Assembly (NCBI GenBank): GCA_024763535.1
Contig: JANTFH010000014.1
Span: forward strand, 1-50,878
Direction of reading: 5' to 3'
Source: Thermodesulfobacteriota bacterium
GTDB taxonomy: Bacteria; Desulfobacterota; Anaeroferrophillalia; Anaeroferrophillales; Tharpellaceae
Length of the DNA stretch: 50,878 bases
Numbering within the stretch: position 1 is the first letter of the stretch; each line of letters begins with the position of its first letter. This document shows, piece by piece, positions 17,148 through 26,205 of the stretch. The position numbers and the translations under genes are program-made. The notes beneath the pieces are model-generated. The model was not told the DNA's origin, made no database searches, and worked only from the letters and a program-made list of their open reading frames with translations.

Positions 17148-18956
17148 ATGAAGTATAATCAACTTGATAAATTGGAATTCAACCTGAAGTCATATCTTCG
17201 CTCAATCCGCTGGTCCATTGCTGCATTGAAAGAGTGCTCACCAAGGCTTGGGATATTCCTTCTTTCTTTCAGTATACTTTCTTCTATTATCCCTATTCTG
17301 TCGACCATCGTTCTTGGTACCCTGATAAGCCATTTTGTGAAAACAAATAATAATACACCAGATGGCCTGATCATATGGCTGGTGCTGGCAATTTTGCTTT
17401 TCTTGACCGGAAGTATTTTGGAAGAGCTGGGGCAATATGTTCGTAATAAGCTCACGGATGACCTTGCCCTTTTTATGCAAAAAAAGTTATATGAGCATGC
17501 AAACCAGCTTCCGCTTTCATTCTTTGAGGATAGTAAATCATTGAATCAGCTGTTTTTGGTTCGCAATGGGAGTGGTGCCTCCAGTGTCCTTGCTCCGGTT
17601 AACAGTGCCGTCAATGTTGCTGTGGGCTTTTTTCAAACTGCTTCATTATTCGGACTCATGGCATGGTATGCTCCATTGCCAGGGATTTTTTTATTAATTG
17701 CGGCAGTGCCGATGTTAGTCTTGCAATGGTATATGGCGAAACAGCAATTCCTGCTTAAGATAAGTACCTCCCAGAGCCGTCGTTGGGGCAGTTATTTTAC
17801 TTCTCTCCTGACTCAACCTAAAACCTTGATCCCGGTCAGAATGTTGGGTTTGACTGATTTGCTGCTGGAACGATTTATAGAAAAAATCCAGAGCATTAAC
17901 CTGGGAAGGAAGAATCTTTATGTAAAACGGGTGAAACTGGCAATCTCAGCTCAAATGTTTTTCTTCCTGGTTTTTGGGGTAATTTTAGTCTGGATGTTTT
18001 CCCAGCGGCATCATGGGATGCTAACCACAAAGGGCCTAGTTATTTTCGGCATCGCCGCTTTTAGGGCAAAAAACTCTATGGCCAAAATTATCGGATCGAC
18101 GACAAAGGCTGTTAACTCATCATATATCGTAAACTTTATTCTCGATTTTTTTGAAACCCCGATTCCTGACTTGCATAAACGGTCTGTCTTTTTGCCGGTG
18201 GACAGTATTAATGCTTCTATCACTTTTGAGCAAGTTTCATTTGCCTATGAGAACACCGAAAGGGATGTCTTAAAAAATATTAGTTTTACATTTAAGGCAG
18301 GGCAAAAAATTGCAATTGTCGGAACTAACGGAGCGGGAAAATCAACTTTAGTTAAATTGCTTTGCCGACTCTACAACCCTGGATCGGGAAAAATATTTAT
18401 CGATGACACAGATCTTGCGACGCTATCTCCTGGCTCTATCAATGAAATGATTTCTATTGTTACCCAGAACCCTATCCGGTTTGAAGGTACGGTTAAGGAA
18501 AATATAGCTTTTGGCAACTGGGGAAAATACAAAAACAATGATGCTGCGGTTTATGAAGCCCTTGAAAAAGCCAAACTTACTGACTTTGTCAGAAAACTGC
18601 CGGATGGTTTAGATACTTTGATAGGCAGGAAATTCGGCAATTATTCCATGTCAGGAGGGCAATGGCAGCGTTTGGCCATTGCCAGAATCCTGACACGATC
18701 AACACCTGTCCTGATTCTTGACGAGCCTACTTCCAACCTTGATTCCATAGCTGAACAGGAGATATTTCAGATGCTTTGCGATCAAAAGCGGAAGCAGACT
18801 GTTATTTTTGTTACGCATCGGTTTTCTACGGTTAAAATGGTTGACCGGATCATGGTTCTTGAAGACGGCTGTTTGGTTGAGGATGGTACTCATGATGAGT
18901 TGATAACACAAAATGGTATTTATACCGCTATGTATCATGCATATCAGGGAGATTAG
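17148..18956 (+). CDS. ABC exporter, fused permease and ATPase
   Basis: 602 residues. An N-terminal membrane domain (about 35-310) has several hydrophobic helices. The ATPase domain follows: Walker A GTNGAGKST near 391-399, signature SMSGGQWQR near 500, Walker B VLILDEPTSNLD near 522 and the switch His in VTHRFST. It is a homodimeric half-transporter of the MsbA/lipid-exporter type. Its place after glycosyltransferases and a KpsS-like gene suggests export of the lipid-linked or sulfated product, but peptide export cannot be excluded. The gene is more A+T-rich than those of the flanking operons. I see no terminator or clear promoter in the 160 bases upstream. Confidence 0.88.
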   Translation: MKYNQLDKLEFNLKSYLRSIRWSIAALKECSPRLGIFLLSFSILSSIIPILSTIVLGTLISHFVKTNNNTPDGLIIWLVLAILLFLTGSILEELGQYVRNKLTDDLALFMQKKLYEHANQLPLSFFEDSKSLNQLFLVRNGSGASSVLAPVNSAVNVAVGFFQTASLFGLMAWYAPLPGIFLLIAAVPMLVLQWYMAKQQFLLKISTSQSRRWGSYFTSLLTQPKTLIPVRMLGLTDLLLERFIEKIQSINLGRKNLYVKRVKLAISAQMFFFLVFGVILVWMFSQRHHGMLTTKGLVIFGIAAFRAKNSMAKIIGSTTKAVNSSYIVNFILDFFETPIPDLHKRSVFLPVDSINASITFEQVSFAYENTERDVLKNISFTFKAGQKIAIVGTNGAGKSTLVKLLCRLYNPGSGKIFIDDTDLATLSPGSINEMISIVTQNPIRFEGTVKENIAFGNWGKYKNNDAAVYEALEKAKLTDFVRKLPDGLDTLIGRKFGNYSMSGGQWQRLAIARILTRSTPVLILDEPTSNLDSIAEQEIFQMLCDQKRKQTVIFVTHRFSTVKMVDRIMVLEDGCLVEDGTHDELITQNGIYTAMYHAYQGD

Positions 18957-19083
18957 AAAAAACAAACAACCATTGACAATTCATCAAATCATCGAAAAAA
19001 TAGTCTTTCAATATTAATTAATCAGAGGATGCTGTATTTTATTAGCCTTTCTGTAAATTTGTTACTAGTTTCAGGGAGATAAG

Positions 19084-19665
19084 ATGCCACTGACTTTTCA
19101 AACGATAAACCATGGTCGTATTGCTTTCGGTTTTTTTAATATTGAATCGGATATGTTGCTTTTACAGCACTGCTTTTTCTTCGCGGAGGCTTTCTGCCAT
19201 TATATATCAACCTGTGCCGCCTATGATATATGGGACCCGCTTGAAAGATTTTCGGTTTATGAAATAACCGACCCGGAGGATGTCGGGGATCTGATGGGGG
19301 CCATAAATGGTATTCGCTATACCGGTTTTATCGGAGATACTTACCGCAAATTTCCTTTTCCGGACAATCCACTTCACTTTAAACAGAATCCTCTCGGTTA
19401 CAAATCACAGGATACTTTCAGGGAGATGATCACTCCCTACGCGCAAATGATTGAGATCCCATTTCTAAGATTGCAAAACCAAAATGTTCGCATTGGGGAT
19501 TATATTTTTGACCTTAATAACTTCCATGAGTTATTGCGTTATGTCGAACGGGGCGGTTTTCCGGGTTGGCTGAATAACCTGATACCGGAGTATGTAGACT
19601 TTATGAAAAAAGCAATTAACGGCAGTACAAATAACATCTTTTCCGGTCTGAAATTCGATACTTAA
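19084..19665 (+). CDS. Uncharacterised 193-residue protein
   Basis: I do not recognise this family. The reading frame is clean, with GGGAGATAAG just before the ATG. The protein is soluble-looking, rich in aromatic residues (Phe, Tyr, Trp), with no signal peptide, membrane helix or Cys motif. Notable segments are HCFFFAEAFCHYIS (about 30-43), FIGDTYRKFPFPDNPLHFKQNP (about 80-101) and a C-terminal helix-rich part (ELLRYVERGGFPGWLNNLIPEYVDFMKKAI). It lies between an ABC exporter and a glycosyltransferase on the same strand, so a part in glycan assembly or export is a guess from context. Confidence 0.65.
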   Translation: MPLTFQTINHGRIAFGFFNIESDMLLLQHCFFFAEAFCHYISTCAAYDIWDPLERFSVYEITDPEDVGDLMGAINGIRYTGFIGDTYRKFPFPDNPLHFKQNPLGYKSQDTFREMITPYAQMIEIPFLRLQNQNVRIGDYIFDLNNFHELLRYVERGGFPGWLNNLIPEYVDFMKKAINGSTNNIFSGLKFDT

Positions 19666-19699
19666 CCGATATCATGAAATCTCTTGAGAATTTATTTTA

Positions 19700-20842
19700 A
19701 TGAAAATATTAATTGATGGAAGCTCGCTCTTAAAATCATTAACCGGGGTTGGATACTATACTTCCCAATTTGCAAAAAATCTTATTGGTTCAGGAAATGA
19801 TGTAACTTTTCATTATACCTGGTTCTGGAGTTCAAAACTAAGAGATAAGCCTTCGAAAAGCTACTCTAAGTTTGTTGATCTGGTAAAAGAATATATTCCC
19901 AAACCCTATCTATTAGTTCGCTGGATCAGAGCGATAGCTTTCAATTTGCAGATAGTTATAGAAGAACCGGATCTGATTTTTGAACCTAATTATATCTCCC
20001 CTCCAATAATCGGTGTAATTCCCACGGTCGTCACCGTGCATGATTTATCTCACGTTCGTTTTCCCGAATTCCATCCCGAAGGGCGGGTTCAATACCTAAA
20101 TAGATTTCTGGTACAGAATTTGATGAATGCCAAGAGAATTATAGCCGTCTCTGAGTTTACTAAAAGAGAACTGATAGATTTGAAAATTGTTACGGAAGAG
20201 AAAATTGAGGTTATCTATAATGGCGTCTCACACGAGTTCAGACCATACCCTGAAAGAGAGGTTGAAAAAACCCTTTCTGATTATAACCTTAAATTTAAAG
20301 AGTTTATCCTGACGATCGGGACACTGGAGCCCAGGAAGAATTTCCTTACACTTTTAGAGGCTTATGAAAAGCTTTTGAAAAAAGGCTATAATATCCCGAA
20401 ATTGATTGTTGTCGGGATTAGAGGGTGGAATTTAGAACGTATTGAAGGTAGTTTGAAAAGAGCAATGAATAACCAGCAAATTGAGTTTCTTGGATATGTT
20501 GATGATGATGCGCTTCGACATATCTATGCTGCTGCTAAATTCTTTATTTTCCCATCTTATTATGAAGGTTTTGGCCTTCCTCCACTGGAAGCGATGGCTT
20601 CCGGAACTCCGGTTATCTCCTCAAATACATCTTCTCTTCCTGAGGTTGTTGGAGAAGCCGGGATTCTGGTAGATCCCGGCAATCCGGAGGAACTATGCCA
20701 AAGTATGGAAATGTTAAATGAAGATAGTTCTTTAAGAGCCGTTTTGATCGAAAAAGGGTTGGAGCAGAGTAAAAAATTTTCCTGGGAAAAGAGTGCTGAT
20801 AAGCTTAATTCTCTTTTCAGAGAGGTTTCCGAACAGGGGTAG
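19700..20842 (+). CDS. GT4 family glycosyltransferase
   Basis: 380 residues. It starts MKILIDGSSLLKSLTGVGYYT with the GVG loop of the GT-B fold. TVHDLSHVRFPEFHP, LTIGTLEPRKNFLTLLEAYE (about 198-217) and FPSYYEGFGLPPLEAMASGTPVI (about 285-307, the EGFGLPPLE donor site) place it in the mannosyltransferase-like GT4 branch. It is not a close paralog of the three upstream transferases. It is the last gene of the island on + and ends against a remnant on the opposite strand. Donor sugar is not known. Confidence 0.9.
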   Translation: MKILIDGSSLLKSLTGVGYYTSQFAKNLIGSGNDVTFHYTWFWSSKLRDKPSKSYSKFVDLVKEYIPKPYLLVRWIRAIAFNLQIVIEEPDLIFEPNYISPPIIGVIPTVVTVHDLSHVRFPEFHPEGRVQYLNRFLVQNLMNAKRIIAVSEFTKRELIDLKIVTEEKIEVIYNGVSHEFRPYPEREVEKTLSDYNLKFKEFILTIGTLEPRKNFLTLLEAYEKLLKKGYNIPKLIVVGIRGWNLERIEGSLKRAMNNQQIEFLGYVDDDALRHIYAAAKFFIFPSYYEGFGLPPLEAMASGTPVISSNTSSLPEVVGEAGILVDPGNPEELCQSMEMLNEDSSLRAVLIEKGLEQSKKFSWEKSADKLNSLFREVSEQG

Positions 20843-20977
20843 CAGCCGAATGAAGCATAGTCAAACTGCTCAATATCGGTTTCCGCGGGCCCGCCAGTGT
20901 TGCCGGTAGATAACAGCTTTTTCCGGCGGTAACAAAGCTGTTTCTAAAATCAGTTTCTGAGTAGGATCCGGTAGCAT
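20825..20977 (-). pseudogene. Frameshifted 5' remnant of a nucleotidyltransferase-like gene
   Basis: Read on the minus strand just after the ABC exporter, ATG at 20977 opens MLPDPTQKLILETALLPP and continues EKAVIYRQHWRARGN. One frame change then gives DIEQFDYASF, and a second, explained by loss of a single C, gives RLLPLFGNL. Joined, these resemble the N-terminus of uncharacterised nucleotidyltransferases (NTP_transf_5 type), which have a conserved S-x-RLLPL-x-x-x-NL pattern. The remnant stops where the glycosyltransferase on the other strand ends. I infer a decayed gene that once followed the exporter. The family name is from memory of the pattern. Confidence 0.45.
20912..20942. repeat. 9-bp inverted repeat between convergent genes
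   Basis: AACAGCTTT (20912-20920) is the exact complement of AAAGCTGTT (20934-20942), with a 13-base loop. It lies between the convergent glycosyltransferase and ABC exporter genes. No good T-run follows on either strand, so it is at best a weak terminator. It also lies inside the nucleotidyltransferase-like remnant. Confidence 0.4.
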
Positions 20978-20990
20978 GAGGGATTTTATT

Positions 20991-22637
20991 TCATATTGAT
21001 TCCTGAATACCTGCGATTGTAATAACCTGGTCACAACAGTTTATTACCCTGGGATCATGCGAAGCAATACAGATACTCCCGGAAAAATTTTCTGAGTGAA
21101 GCATATTAAGCAGACGCTGCATTACTTGATAGTCGAGATGATTGGTCGGTTCATCTAAAAGTAGCAGTGCCGGCTTGCGAAGTAAAGCCCGACTTATAGC
21201 CAGACTCTGTCGCTGTCCCCCCGAAAGCTGCAATCCATTTTCTCCAATCAGGCAGTCAAGCTGTTGTGGTAGAGTCTCTATCCAATACCAGGCAGATGTC
21301 CAGTCCAGAACCTTATGCAGCCAGTTGTGATCGATTTCAGCTATGCCATAAATAAGATTTTCTTTGAGGGTCCCGTCAAAAAAGATCGGATTTTGGGGTA
21401 CCAGTGCAATCTGATGTCGCAGGTTTTCCATGTCCAGATCATTATAGGCTGTGCTATCAGCTGTAAGGTGCCCCGATTGGGGGTGTAGAATTCCGAAAAT
21501 CAAGTTAAGCAGAGTCGATTTCCCGCTGCCGTTAGGGCCGGTCAGACCGGTTACTGAAGCCTTGTTGATTGTCAGGGAGAAGTCTTTAAAAATAGGTTTT
21601 TTATTTGGAAATGCGAAAGAGAGATGATGACAACCAAGCTCTCCCTGAAAAACAATTCTTTCTGTTCCACGGTAAAAATTGTCCGGCTGCATTTCGGAAA
21701 ATAACTGCAGACGTTTCAGAGATTCACGGCCGCTGACATATTGAGGCACCGCCATAGAGAAAGTTCTAAGTTGCGTTTTCAGGATCATTACTGCGATATA
21801 AAAGGAGGCCAGTTCCCCTACTGCCAGTTTGCCGTTTTGAACGGCGAATCCACCACCTAAAAGGATGACAATCGTGGCGATAATTACCAGCAGATCCTGT
21901 CCTTGGGTATAAGCTGTGTTCATCAGGGCCATTGATTGACTGCTGGATTGTAATTTTCGAGTATTTCGGTGTTGTCGTTCCAACTCAAGCTTTCTAGCAT
22001 TTTGATGCAGCGTTAATTCAAACATACTGAGAATAAACCGAACACCACGGTTGAAACTCTCAAAGCTGTTGTGAAATATTTTTATTCGTCTCTGAAGATG
22101 AATCCATAGATACCGGTTGAACAGATAAAACAGAGGAACAGTTATTAAAAGTAGCAGGGTTAAACCAGGACTCAGAAAAAACAGTAAAATGATCAGAGCT
22201 CCGGCTGCCAGAGCCCCGGGAAGAAGGTTGATGGCCAGGGCATTCAGCATGATATCGACCCTTTCAGTGTCATCAATAATGCGCGAGTGAACAACCCCGC
22301 GATTCAAACCGGCATATTGTTCGTATGAGCCGAAAAGCAGACGTTTAATCAGGTCATTGCGTAACCGGCATATAACCTCTTTGGTGGCGTTCAGGATGAA
22401 CCATCTTGAAAATAATATCAGGACTACGGCCAGCAAATTGACACCGATTATTTCAGTTCCGATTATGAGTAAAGCCCACCAGTCCTGTTTCGGTAAAACC
22501 GAATCGACCGCGACCCGAAAGAGGTATGGTATTAATAACAACACAGCAATACTTATCAAGGTAAGCAGTGTGCCCAGACAGAGTTTCAGCCTCTGTTCAC
22601 GCCAGCAGCGTTTTATCAGGTTTTGTTCAAAGTTCAT
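20991..22637 (-). CDS. ABC exporter, fused permease and ATPase
   Basis: 548 residues from ATG 22637; a TTG one codon earlier is possible. An N-terminal membrane domain of about six helices (20-300) precedes an ATPase domain with Walker A GPNGSGKST near 369, signature LQLSGGQRQS near 470 and Walker B ALLLLDEPTNHLD near 490; the switch His is in IASHDPR. The linker and ATPase are shorter than in most MsbA-like proteins. It is transcribed against the glycan island and is followed by a decayed nucleotidyltransferase-like gene, so its original operon is broken. Substrate is unknown (lipid, glycan or peptide). Confidence 0.87.
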   Translation of the reverse strand: MNFEQNLIKRCWREQRLKLCLGTLLTLISIAVLLLIPYLFRVAVDSVLPKQDWWALLIIGTEIIGVNLLAVVLILFSRWFILNATKEVICRLRNDLIKRLLFGSYEQYAGLNRGVVHSRIIDDTERVDIMLNALAINLLPGALAAGALIILLFFLSPGLTLLLLITVPLFYLFNRYLWIHLQRRIKIFHNSFESFNRGVRFILSMFELTLHQNARKLELERQHRNTRKLQSSSQSMALMNTAYTQGQDLLVIIATIVILLGGGFAVQNGKLAVGELASFYIAVMILKTQLRTFSMAVPQYVSGRESLKRLQLFSEMQPDNFYRGTERIVFQGELGCHHLSFAFPNKKPIFKDFSLTINKASVTGLTGPNGSGKSTLLNLIFGILHPQSGHLTADSTAYNDLDMENLRHQIALVPQNPIFFDGTLKENLIYGIAEIDHNWLHKVLDWTSAWYWIETLPQQLDCLIGENGLQLSGGQRQSLAISRALLRKPALLLLDEPTNHLDYQVMQRLLNMLHSENFSGSICIASHDPRVINCCDQVITIAGIQESI

Positions 22638-23001
22638 CAATTTACGCCGCCGCTCAAGCGCGGCTTTGAGAGTATCGAAATAGCAACTGTACTACGGGGC
22701 CGCCTGCCGGCCTGATTTGTTGTTTATAAATACGTAGTTAAACAGTATATAGTATATAGGGTATTTTGGCTTAACCGATCTTAAGTAAAGAGCTTAAGCC
22801 GACACGACCTTCTATGGCTTTCCAGATTACGTGAAGGAGCTGCAAAAGGAATAGTGATTTCTGATAGGCATTGTCCGGTATTAACCTGAGAATTATTCGG
22901 TTCATGAGTGAATGCTAAACAATGCTCGGTACCATATGCTGTTATTTGAGTGCAGTTCTATCATGTTTATTGGATTTAGTTCAATGAAAGTTTTGGTTTG
23001 A
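22638..23001. other. Non-coding stretch upstream of the divergent ABC exporter
   Basis: The gap between the divergent exporter and the acyl-CoA dehydrogenase runs to 23160. In this part I see no convincing gene. A GGCTTAA/TTAAGCC pair (22768-22774 and 22794-22800) and a TATATAGTATATAG run near 22747 are the only visible structure; promoters for the minus-strand exporter may lie here. Confidence 0.4.
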
Positions 23002-23040
23002 GTATAGAAAAAAAATATTTTTCATATTTTTTTTCTATAC
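23002..23040. repeat. Perfect 17-bp A+T-rich palindrome
   Basis: GTATAG, eight A and TAT (23002-23018) are mirrored exactly by ATA, eight T and CTATAC (23024-23040), around a 5-base spacer. It ends 33 bases before the candidate -35 box of the acyl-CoA dehydrogenase operon. It may be a binding site for a dimeric regulator or a terminator for read-through. Confidence 0.75.
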
Positions 23041-23072
23041 TTTATTTGCCAGCTGACGTTAACTGATTTTGG

Positions 23073-23101
23073 TTGACAGAAACAGTGGTTTAGTGTATTC
23101 G
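23073..23101 (+). promoter_or_regulatory. Candidate promoter of the acyl-CoA mutase operon
   Basis: TTGACA (23073-23078) with a 17-base spacer to TATTCG (23096-23101), about 60 bases before the ATG at 23161. The -10 box is weak, which would suit activation by a factor bound at the palindrome just upstream. Confidence 0.45.
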
Positions 23102-23160
23102 ATTTGCCGGTTTTAAGGCGGTTTATAATAAGTTTTTTATCACCGGTTTGGTGGAGTAAT

Positions 23161-24309
23161 ATGGATTTTTTTCTCAACGATGACGAGTTGATGATTCAGG
23201 AAGTGGTGCGGGATTTCGCTTTGAGTGAGCTGAAACCCAATGCCGCAACGCTTGACAAAGAGCACCGGATGGATCTCGGTAACCTCAAAAAGATGGCAGA
23301 CTTAGGTTTTATGGGGATGAATATCCCTGAAACCTATGGTGGAGCCGAAGTTGGAGTGGTAGCTTACAGTCTGGGTATGATTGAGGTCGCCCGGGCCTGT
23401 GCCGCCACCGCGGTAACCATGTCGGTAACCAATATGGTGGCCGAGGTGATCTGCGCTTTCGGCAATGAAGAGCAGAAGAAAAAGCATGTCGGCCGGATCT
23501 GCAATGGTGAGTACGCGGCCGGAGCTTTCGGTCTGACCGAGTCGATGGCGGGTTCCGATCCCGGCGGGATGCGGGCCACAGCGGTGAAAAAGGGAGATCA
23601 TTACTGTCTCAACGGCAGTAAAATATTTATCACCAGCGCCGAATATGCCGGAGTCTTTATTGTCTGGGCGGTGACCGATAAAGATGCGCCCCGGAGTCAG
23701 CGGATCAGTGCCTTTCTGGTGGAGAAGGATACCCCGGGATTCTCGGTCTGCCGGGCTGAAGAGAAGATGGGTCAGCGGGGTTCGGCTACCAATGAAATTG
23801 TTTTTGAAGACTGTATGATCCCGGCTGAAAATTTGCTCGGAGAAGAGGGTTTCGGTCTTAAAATTGCCTTTATGGCCTTGGATGGCGGCCGGATCGGGAT
23901 CGCTTCACTGGCTTTAGGAATCGGTCTTGAAGCGATCGATTACGCCAAGGAGTACGCCCGGGAGAGAGTGCAGTTCGGGCGTCCGATTGCGACCTTTCAG
24001 GGTTTGCAGTGGCGTTTTGCCGACACCTATACGGAACTTGAGGCGGCGCGCCTTCTGGTTATGCAGGCGGCCTTCTTGAAACAGAAGAAGAAGCCTTTTA
24101 CGACGGCGGCTTCAATGGCCAAACTTTACGCTTCCGAGGCCGCCAACCGGGCCTGCTATCAGGCGGTTCAGGTGCTTGGTGGTAATGGTTATACGGCTGA
24201 GTACCCGGTCGAAAGGCTCTATCGGGATGCCCGGGTTACTACTATTTACGAAGGTACTTCCGAGATTCAGCGTCTGGTTATCGCCCAGCAGATTCTGGGG
24301 CGTTTGTAA
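23161..24309 (+). CDS. Acyl-CoA dehydrogenase
   Basis: 382 residues from ATG 23161, chosen over an upstream in-frame ATG (23104) because GGAGTAAT precedes it and MDFFLNDDELMIQEV is the usual family start. The signature FGLTESMAGSDPG is near 122-134 and catalytic Glu364 lies in IYEGTSEIQRLVIA. It oxidises a short or branched acyl-CoA with FAD, passing electrons to Etf. It heads the operon containing the acyl-CoA mutase, so butyryl-CoA, isobutyryl-CoA or 2-methylacyl-CoA are candidate substrates. It is related to but distinct from the enzyme at 4788. Confidence 0.92.
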   Translation: MDFFLNDDELMIQEVVRDFALSELKPNAATLDKEHRMDLGNLKKMADLGFMGMNIPETYGGAEVGVVAYSLGMIEVARACAATAVTMSVTNMVAEVICAFGNEEQKKKHVGRICNGEYAAGAFGLTESMAGSDPGGMRATAVKKGDHYCLNGSKIFITSAEYAGVFIVWAVTDKDAPRSQRISAFLVEKDTPGFSVCRAEEKMGQRGSATNEIVFEDCMIPAENLLGEEGFGLKIAFMALDGGRIGIASLALGIGLEAIDYAKEYARERVQFGRPIATFQGLQWRFADTYTELEAARLLVMQAAFLKQKKKPFTTAASMAKLYASEAANRACYQAVQVLGGNGYTAEYPVERLYRDARVTTIYEGTSEIQRLVIAQQILGRL

Positions 24310-24395
24310 TCCTGTAGGAATTATTCAATTTTTTAAGTTTATGCATTTATCCGCTGGGGCCGCGATGGCTCAGCCGGGTTGTCGAAGGAGATCTG

Positions 24396-26072
24396 ATGTT
24401 TACCGAAGAGAGTATTGCCAGGGTGGCTGAGCGTCATCAGGAGTGGGATAAACTTCTGGCCAAAAGGCTTGAGAAAGCTCCGGAAAGACTTGAACGTTTT
24501 TCGACGGTATCCGACGAAGAGATTAAAAATATCTACACTCCCGAGGATATCAGCGAGTTGGATTATGAAAAAGATCTGGGTTTTCCGGGTCAGTTTCCCT
24601 ATACCCGCGGAGTCCAGGCGAGTATGCATCGCGGCCGGCTCTGGACCATGCGGCAATTTGCCGGGATGGGCGGGGCCGAGGAGACCAACGCCCGTTTTCA
24701 CTATCTCATGGATCACGGTGAGACCGGTTTGAGTACGGCTTTCGATATGCCGACCCTGATGGGTTATGATTCCGACAGCCCGATGTCTTTAGGAGAGGTT
24801 GGTAAATGCGGGGTGGCGATCGATACTTTGGCCGATATGGAGATTCTGTTTGAAGGAATCCCGATGGACAGAGTCACGACCTCGATGACGATCAACCCCC
24901 CGGCAGCGATTATGCTGGCCATGTATATCGCTACGGCGGAGAAAAAAGGTGTCAGCCGGGATCAGATCGGCGGCACGATTCAGAATGATATGCTCAAGGA
25001 GTTTATCGCCCAGAAAACCTTTATGCTGCCGCCTGAGCCTTCAATGCGAATTATCGCCGATACGGTTGAGTTCTGCACCAAAGAGGTGCCGCGCTGGAAT
25101 TCGATCAGCATCAGCGGCTACCATATCCGCGAGGCCGGATCGACTGCGGTTCAGGAACTCGCCTTTACCCTGGCTGACGGTATCGGTTATGTTCAGGCCT
25201 GTGTCGACCGCGGTTTGAATGTCGACGATTTTGCTCCGCGTCTCTCTTTCTTTTTCAATGCTCACGTCGATTTCTTTGAGGAGGTGGCCAAGTATCGGGC
25301 CGCCCGCCGGATGTGGGCCCGGATCATGCGGGATCGTTTCGGGGCCAAAGATCCGAAATCGATGCTCCTCCGTTTCCATACCCAGACAGCCGGCTGTTCG
25401 CTGACGGCCCAGCAGCCCTATAACAATGTCGTCAGAACGGCCTATCAGGCACTCTCGTCGGTTATGGGTGGAACCCAGTCTCTGCATACCAATTCCCTTG
25501 ATGAAACCCTCTCGCTGCCGACCGAGCATGCGGTGACAATCGCCTTAAGAACCCAGCAGATCATCGGAGAAGAGATCGGCGTAACCAATACGATCGATCC
25601 TCTGGCGGGCTCCTATTTCGTTGAGTCCCTGACCGATGAGATGGAGCGTAAAGCGCTTGATTATATCCAGAAAATTGATGATATGGGGGGTATCTTAAAA
25701 GCCATTGATGTCGGTTTTCCTCAGAAAGAGATTGCCGATGCCGCCTTCAACTATCAGCGCCAGATCGATGAGGGTGAAAAAATTATTGTCGGCGTCAATA
25801 AATATCAGATGGATGAGAGTTTGAAGGTTGATCTTCTGACAATCGATCCGGTGGTGGAAAAACGTCAGCGGCAGCGTCTGGCCAAGGTCAAGGAAGAGCG
25901 TGACAGCGCTAAAGTCGAGGCCTGTCTCAAGGCGGTCGAAAAGGCCGCACTAGGTACCGATAACCTGATGCCGCATCTGATTGAAGCGGTTAAATCATAC
26001 GTTACGGTACAGGAGATTTGTGACTGTTGGCGTAACGTTTATGGCCGTTACACTGATCCCGGTATGTTCTGA
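24396..26072 (+). CDS. icmA: B12-dependent acyl-CoA mutase large subunit, isobutyryl-CoA mutase-like
   Basis: 558 residues, the substrate-binding barrel without a B12 domain, as in Icm[22 protein letters not shown] (70-90) aligns with the methylmalonyl-CoA mutase segment, but the position of Tyr89 is Phe88 and that of Arg207 is Gln206 ([17 protein letters not shown]). Phe/Gln is the pair known in isobutyryl-CoA mutase; Tyr/Arg is that of methylmalonyl-CoA mutase. His243 in SGYHIREAG is the conserved catalytic-site His. An unusual Gln74 stands where mutases have Tyr75. It probably interconverts isobutyryl-CoA and butyryl-CoA. The B12 subunit follows 133 bases downstream. Confidence 0.85.
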   Translation: MFTEESIARVAERHQEWDKLLAKRLEKAPERLERFSTVSDEEIKNIYTPEDISELDYEKDLGFPGQFPYTRGVQASMHRGRLWTMRQFAGMGGAEETNARFHYLMDHGETGLSTAFDMPTLMGYDSDSPMSLGEVGKCGVAIDTLADMEILFEGIPMDRVTTSMTINPPAAIMLAMYIATAEKKGVSRDQIGGTIQNDMLKEFIAQKTFMLPPEPSMRIIADTVEFCTKEVPRWNSISISGYHIREAGSTAVQELAFTLADGIGYVQACVDRGLNVDDFAPRLSFFFNAHVDFFEEVAKYRAARRMWARIMRDRFGAKDPKSMLLRFHTQTAGCSLTAQQPYNNVVRTAYQALSSVMGGTQSLHTNSLDETLSLPTEHAVTIALRTQQIIGEEIGVTNTIDPLAGSYFVESLTDEMERKALDYIQKIDDMGGILKAIDVGFPQKEIADAAFNYQRQIDEGEKIIVGVNKYQMDESLKVDLLTIDPVVEKRQRQRLAKVKEERDSAKVEACLKAVEKAALGTDNLMPHLIEAVKSYVTVQEICDCWRNVYGRYTDPGMF

Positions 26073-26083
26073 TGTAATGAGGA

Positions 26084-26102
26084 GACAGAATTCAATTCTG
26101 TC
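26084..26102. repeat. 19-base palindrome between mutase subunits
   Basis: GACAGAATT and AATTCTGTC (26084-26092 and 26094-26102) flank a single C. It lies in an unusually long 133-base gap inside an operon whose other gaps are mostly short. The core resembles the dispersed GACAGAATT-type intergenic repeats seen in related bacteria; no T-run follows. Confidence 0.6.
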
Positions 26103-26205
26103 CCCGGTTATGGAGAGCGAAGCGGCGTTCATCTCCATCTGCTTTTACTTTTTAGTGGTTTGGCTGAATAATTACCTAAATCTACAGATATTAAGGATTT
26201 GATCA

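Noticed and set aside
18961-19083. TTGACA at 18973 as promoter of the 193-residue gene
   Set aside because: No acceptable -10 box lies at a usual distance.
22641-22720. Minus-strand frame ending just before the ABC exporter start
   Set aside because: About 28 codons only, without start codon or recognisable sequence; could be chance.
22810-22900. Short plus-strand stretch reading WLSRLREGAAKGIVISDRH as a gene remnant
   Set aside because: The frame is short, has no start or ribosome site, and I could not tie it to a family.
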